NCBI GenBank assembly: GCA_022592445.1
Contig: JABYQR010000289.1
Span: forward strand, 1-58,906
Direction of reading: 5' to 3'
Origin: Cytidiella melzeri
Taxonomy: Eukaryota > Basidiomycota > Agaricomycetes > Polyporales > Irpicaceae
Length of the DNA stretch: 58,906 nt
In this document: in pieces, positions 55,311 through 58,906 of the stretch
Position numbering within the stretch: position 1 is the stretch's first letter
Layout of the letters: each line of letters begins with the position of its first letter
Made by a program: the position numbers and the translations under genes
Notes under the pieces: model-generated
The model's database searches: none
What the model was told of the DNA's origin: nothing
The model's input: the letters and a program-made list of their open reading frames with translations, nothing else

Positions 55311-55405
55311 TGCACAGTGAGATACCGCAAGTCGATCACCATGCTGGTCCGATTGCTTAACAGGTCGGCCCGTGTTTGCGGTCCGGTGTTAAGGTTAGGC
55401 GCCAT
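55091..55405 (-). CDS. Possible first exon of a minus-strand gene (upstream exon of the large protein, or separate)
   Basis: The ATG at 55405 (MAPNLNTGPQTRADLL) or 55342 (MVIDLRYLTVHLSSPDFATF) opens a frame through GVVYPVVGDIVRPQHRKPR and HYEVTTLEDRVGRVIGDILG to a GTGCGT donor. The sequence has a natural composition and splice signals but no recognised domain. The link to the gene at 54364 is only positional. Confidence 0.35.
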   Translation of the reverse strand: MAPNLNTGPQTRADLLSNRTSMVIDLRYLTVHLSSPDFATFSQYLNDGVVYPVVGDIVRPQHRKPRQITRCRRRLHYEVTTLEDRVGRVIGDILGASDSRSVRT

Positions 55406-55800
55406 CAGTCAACTCCTGGTTCTTGCGCGCTCTCTCCCCCTCCAGCCCCCAAATTCCGGTGCGGGCTTGCGGTCCGGTGTTAAGGGTAGGCGCCATCAGC
55501 GAATGTTCAACTTGTCGTTCTTGCCCTCTCACTCGCTCTCTCTCTCTTCTCCTCCGCTCTCGCTCTCTCGCTCTCCCACCTCCACGGTTTATGTTGCACG
55601 AGAGGGTAGTGTACCCTCTTGTGTAATGTACCGTGTTCATCCTTTTCTTGCCCTCTCACTTGGTCTCTCCAGCCCCCGCTTTCTCGGTCTCGGTGTCGGT
55701 CACTCTATTTCGCTCTCTCTCTCTCGCTCTTCCACCTCTCCACGGACTATGTTGCACGAGAGGGTAGTGTACCCTCTTGTGTAATGTACCGGTTCATCCT
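55368..55800. repeat. Short direct repeats and CT-rich tracts with hairpin motif
   Basis: GCGGTCCGGTGTTAAG.TAGG, CGCCATCAG occurs near 55378 and 55464. ATGTTGCACGAGAGGGTAGT followed by GTACCCTCTTGTGTAATGTA occurs near 55589 and 55748. GAGGGTAGTGTACCCTC is a near-perfect hairpin (7-bp arms). Long CTCTCT tracts lie between them. Frames here are repeat artefacts. Confidence 0.65.
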
Positions 55801-56471
55801 TTTGCGTCTCACCCTCTCTCCTGTGCGCAACTCGACACAGATAAACCGCGCGACAATTTCCTCACCTCTCACATTCCCTCTCAACCGCTCACTGCACGCC
55901 GATATCACCAACAACGACAAATTCACCGCTATATTCTCTGCCATTGGCCTGTTCCGCCAACCACTATCGCTCGATCTGACGAAACCCGATCCCAGCATGA
56001 CGTGGGAGCGAGCACGATCGTGCGGTTCTTGAGTTGTGTTGTTGTGGAACGCGGTTGGCATGCACAGCGTGTGCCGGAGTCTTGGGGTTGACGAAGAACA
56101 CTACAGAGGGAAAAGGTGCGTGTTGTTTTGCAAGACGACGTACAGCTGATGGCGATTTGCTACTAGGTCGACAACGGAGTGTGCACTCTCGACATCTCCG
56201 TCATCAGCCAGTGTTTTGTGAGGCAGGATGGAACTAGATAGTTAGAAAATGATTTGTGGGTGTTTCCGGCAGAGTACTGCATCTGTAGAGTATGCGAGTT
56301 GTGTTCATGAACTAGTGATTAAGTTACTCTGGCTGCAGAATGTAGTCGTACGTACCCTTGCATTGGGATAATATATATACATCATCCAGTTTTCCCTCTA
56401 CGCTACAAATAGCTTGCTTGATCTCAATACAAAAACGTGCAATACGTGCAGCGAAATACACAACTTAGTAA
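55801..56471. other. Non-coding; TATA box before the next ORF
   Basis: GGGATAATATATATACATC near 56367-56385 lies about 90 bp upstream of the ATG at 56472 and could be its promoter. Otherwise no gene is evident. Confidence 0.35.
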
Positions 56472-56912
56472 ATGATGAGGATTAGCGATGAATCCACTTC
56501 CTCGGTGGTCGGTGCAAGAAGCCTTCGGACACTTCGTAAAGCAGTCACATCAACCGTGCGACTCATTACGAAGTGTCTGAGAGCGGCGTTGCCACGAGCA
56601 AACACAAGAGCATTGAGGAAAACGCACTTTACGGTGGGACTCGATGTTATGCAGAGCGGGGAGGAGACGCGTCCAAGTCCTCCGCATTGTGAAGTGCTCC
56701 TTGGGCCAGCACGAACATGTTCCAACCCAATTGTCATTCGCGGACTCAGACGATGTAGGATCGTGTCATGCTGTTCGCCACCGTCACCTGTAGTCAGTAT
56801 GCCTCGCTCGGGAATTCTTCTGTCGTCAGTTCACCTTCCTTCCAACCGCGACGCTTCCAGGAGACGCAAGCAGAAATCCACTTACTGGGAGGCTCCGGCT
56901 CTGCTTTTCTAG
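56472..56912 (+). CDS. Hypothetical protein (146 aa), weak
   Basis: Two adjacent ATGs at 56472 open 146 codons rich in Arg, Ser and Thr (SLRTLRKAVTSTVRLITKCL) with no domain. The TATA box lies upstream. An opposite-strand frame of 90 codons overlaps it. This is a tentative call based on length and promoter position only. Confidence 0.25.
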   Translation: MMRISDESTSSVVGARSLRTLRKAVTSTVRLITKCLRAALPRANTRALRKTHFTVGLDVMQSGEETRPSPPHCEVLLGPARTCSNPIVIRGLRRCRIVSCCSPPSPVVSMPRSGILLSSVHLPSNRDASRRRKQKSTYWEAPALLF

Positions 56913-57004
56913 CAGTCAACCTGTCTGGTTTGAACGCGAATTGTATGACTTTAGGGGTACAATTTAGAGTCCTGCTCATGTCTGAGGTTCGTCAAACCTG
57001 CGAG

Positions 57005-57639
57005 TGTCACGACCATACACACTTTTTCCTTTCTTTTCCTTTTATTTTCGTTATCCTACCTTCTCAATTTCCTTATCTTATCTTATCGATGGTACATGGC
57101 TACTGCATGTGATCAAGTGCATGTGACAGACTGGTCACATGATCATAGAAGGTGCTGGAACATTGTAGAACATCGCACCATAGCACACCATACATTCCCA
57201 CGGCAGTGTTAGGAGTACAGACCCGGTACCAGGGGTCCTTGTCTGAGATGTATATAAACCCACTCTGTAGCTCCCTAAAGACCTCAGATTCTACCTCCTG
57301 GTCTTTAGGTAACGTCCACCTTGTACCTAGTCCTTTACAGTACTAATATAACCTGGTCTTTAGCTCATCGTTAGCTGCTCCCTCGTTGTCGTCTCTCCCC
57401 CTTTTCATCATCATTACCCCTGTCGTCATCGTCCACGCGAGTTCGCTCGTCGTTCCTTCCCCGTCGTCACTTCCTCGCTCTTCATATGAGTTTGGTTGTG
57501 TTCTTGACATTAGGTAGAATCTCCGTACGCTCGCCTGGACGTCGCGCAACCGCATAAATTCCCTTTCCCCAAAGTTTATAGAAGTTTAGTCCCCCCGGTT
57601 TACCAGTACGTTGTACTGGCCCGAACCTTTGATCCTACA
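57005..57639 (+). repeat. Gypsy 5' LTR (boundaries approximate)
   Basis: TGTCACGACCATACACAC at 57005 is a typical LTR start. A TATA (GATGTATATAAACCC) lies near 57248, followed by a CT-rich region. The proposed end is CCTTTGATCCTACA at 57639. TGGTTATAGTGC at 57650-57661 could be the primer-binding site (complement of a tRNA ending GCACTATAACCA). No second LTR is in the window to confirm this. Confidence 0.5.
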
Positions 57640-57648
57640 TCTCACTTC

Positions 57649-58335
57649 GTGGTTATAGTGCCCAAGGACGTACGCATTCGTCGCCGCATACCCGAGTCCT
57701 TCTTTGAGGCTCGTCGAGAACTACGCGAACAAGGACGTCCTCGTCTCTACACAGAAAAGGATCTTGAAGCGATCGTATCCTACGTCTCACGCCGCCCTCA
57801 CTATCACCCCCTGGGCACCAGGCTTCCTGCCTTCGACCACGAAAAGTTTGCTCGCGACAACGAGTCCATCAAGGAACGTGCACGCACAGAACGCGCGCAA
57901 ACCCTCGCGGAGCGAAGTAAGAAACCGTCTCTCAAGGACCGTGTCTCCCAAGCACCCCCGCCACCTCGCCCAGACGCACAAAAACCTGTGACGCTCGATT
58001 TCCACAAGTTTTCAATCAAGGACCAAGTCGGCATCCTCAAGCCGAAGATCGAGGCCACTACCAGACGCCTCAAGATCCTGATCGAACTCACTCGCGACCG
58101 GAACGATTCACAGACCCAGGCAGTTCTACTCCTCAACGATAAACTTCTGCACCTTGTCGAACACACGGAGGAAGTACTCTCCACACGCACACCTGCCCAG
58201 CTCAAGGCACTGAACTGGGGCTTACAGTCAGTAGGGCAGATCAACTTCACGCAATTGCGCAAGAGGTTGACGGAGGTTACGAGTCGAGTTGCTTTTGTAG
58301 CGGACGGAGGATACTTTGAGAAACTTCCTTTGTAG
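57649..58335 (+). CDS. Gypsy leader ORF (gag N-terminal part), no ATG, ended by TAG
   Basis: A 228-codon frame starts at a GTG in the presumed primer-binding region with no early ATG. It reads VPKDVRIRRRIPESFFEARR, has a basic/Pro-rich middle (SLKDRVSQAPPPPRPD) and a helical C-part (LKILIELTRDRNDSQTQAVL). It ends GGYFEKLPL followed by two TAG codons (58333-58338). The same frame then continues open to the window end as gag. It may be the N-terminal part of a gag read through or damaged at the tandem stops. Confidence 0.5.
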   Translation: MVIVPKDVRIRRRIPESFFEARRELREQGRPRLYTEKDLEAIVSYVSRRPHYHPLGTRLPAFDHEKFARDNESIKERARTERAQTLAERSKKPSLKDRVSQAPPPPRPDAQKPVTLDFHKFSIKDQVGILKPKIEATTRRLKILIELTRDRNDSQTQAVLLLNDKLLHLVEHTEEVLSTRTPAQLKALNWGLQSVGQINFTQLRKRLTEVTSRVAFVADGGYFEKLPL

Positions 58336-58338
58336 TAG

Positions 58339-58906
58339 ACAGCAATCATTGAGTGCGATAACCGTTTCCACGTCTTCGATCCCGACAATCTTCAGGATTG
58401 TCACGATAACGAAGAGGACCACGCGTATATTGAAATCTGCGAACAACAACCGTGTCCAAATCGAAATCAAAAGTTTGTAGTATCCCGTCATTTCAGAGAA
58501 GGACAACGATACCGTGGATACGTAGCCTGCAATAACAGTCAAATATCGTTAATTATTCAAGTTCCGGGAGAAGTCGAAGTTCCAGAACTTGATACCAGTT
58601 TAGTCACAGCAGTTTCACCGGAAACCACCACTGCTATCCCTGTTCCCATCATTCCCGAAATCATACCGGAAATCCCACCGGTAACTCCTGAAGCGCCCAC
58701 CGTCGTCCCCATCAATTCCGCACCTGTCACAATGACAACACCCGCAGTCGATCCTGCCTTGATTGCAGCCATTGTAGCTGCAGTTACACAAGCAATGCCA
58801 AGACCGCAAGTCACGGTCAACAATAACGACACCAAGCCCGATAGATACAAGGGCGAACATGGCCGTGACTTAGAACGGTTCTTGTCACAATGCGAGGCTT
58901 ACTGGT
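58339..58906 (+). CDS. Gypsy gag, N-terminal part, runs off the window
   Basis: The frame is in phase with the leader ORF. After a charged segment (ECDNRFHVFDPDNLQDCHDN) come an acidic Pro/Val/Thr-rich linker with repeated PEI.P-type units, LIAAIVAAVTQAMPRPQ, and KPDRYKGEHGRDLERFLSQC, the usual start of the retrotransposon gag domain (..P..F.G....L..FL..C..Y). The first in-frame ATG is at 58729. The rest is outside the window. Confidence 0.7.

Noticed and set aside
55423..56091. Several plus-strand ORFs rich in Ser, Leu and Arg
   Set aside because: They follow CT-rich tracts and direct repeats and change frame between repeat copies.

Overview
The window looks like a transposon-rich stretch of a basidiomycete chromosome, most likely an agaricomycete. 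Protein genes carry many short (about 50 bp) GT-AG introns. Several host genes are recognisable by family: ALG5, VPS10, an SLC25 carrier, and fragments of CFT2 and AMS1. The mobile elements are spliced hAT transposons, Ty1/copia and Ty3/gypsy LTR elements. All identifications come from reading translated sequence and motifs; no database search was possible.

Layout. 1-1.5 kb: end of a decayed copia element (gag fragment, primer-binding site, LTR piece). 1.5-6.4 kb: a duplicated segment carrying two related small secreted-protein genes, each behind a leader of three ~130-bp tandem repeats; copy 1 is split by a solo LTR with a target-site duplication (TSD). 6.6-17.4 kb: a gene-dense host island holding ALG5 (-), an uncharacterised fungal membrane protein (-), VPS10 (+, 16 exons) and a mitochondrial carrier (-). 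17.66-23.17 kb: a complete copia element (-) with a 5-bp TSD, LTRs differing at 4 sites, but a broken pol. It landed about 50 bp upstream of a small unknown gene (+).

25.9-42.2 kb is a nest of elements. A gypsy LTR lies at the left. A large hAT-type element B (26542-39053) has its transposase gene split by an intact hAT element A (27938-32592, 8-bp TSD, 764-aa transposase). B also holds element C (34921-37220: terminal inverted repeats, 10-bp TSD, an unrecognised spliced gene), a fragment of the cleavage-factor gene CFT2, and a two-exon gene with a homeodomain-like helix. B abuts a 5'-truncated copia pol with its 3' LTR.

42.2-50.7 kb is gene-poor: a 60-61-bp satellite with palindromic cores, a second array of a ~200-bp repeat also found at 4.1 kb, LTR fragments, dispersed repeats, and a pseudogene of vacuolar alpha-mannosidase AMS1. 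51.3-55.4 kb holds a large uncharacterised protein gene (-) with a tandemly duplicated exon cassette upstream. 55.4-56.9 kb is CT-rich repeats and one weak ORF. From 57.0 kb a gypsy element starts (LTR, leader ORF ended by two TAG codons, then gag) and runs off the window.

The host genes fit ordinary secretory and organelle functions (N-glycan precursor synthesis in the ER, Golgi-to-vacuole sorting, mitochondrial transport). They are not an operon. The rest is layered transposon insertion with captured or decayed host-gene fragments.
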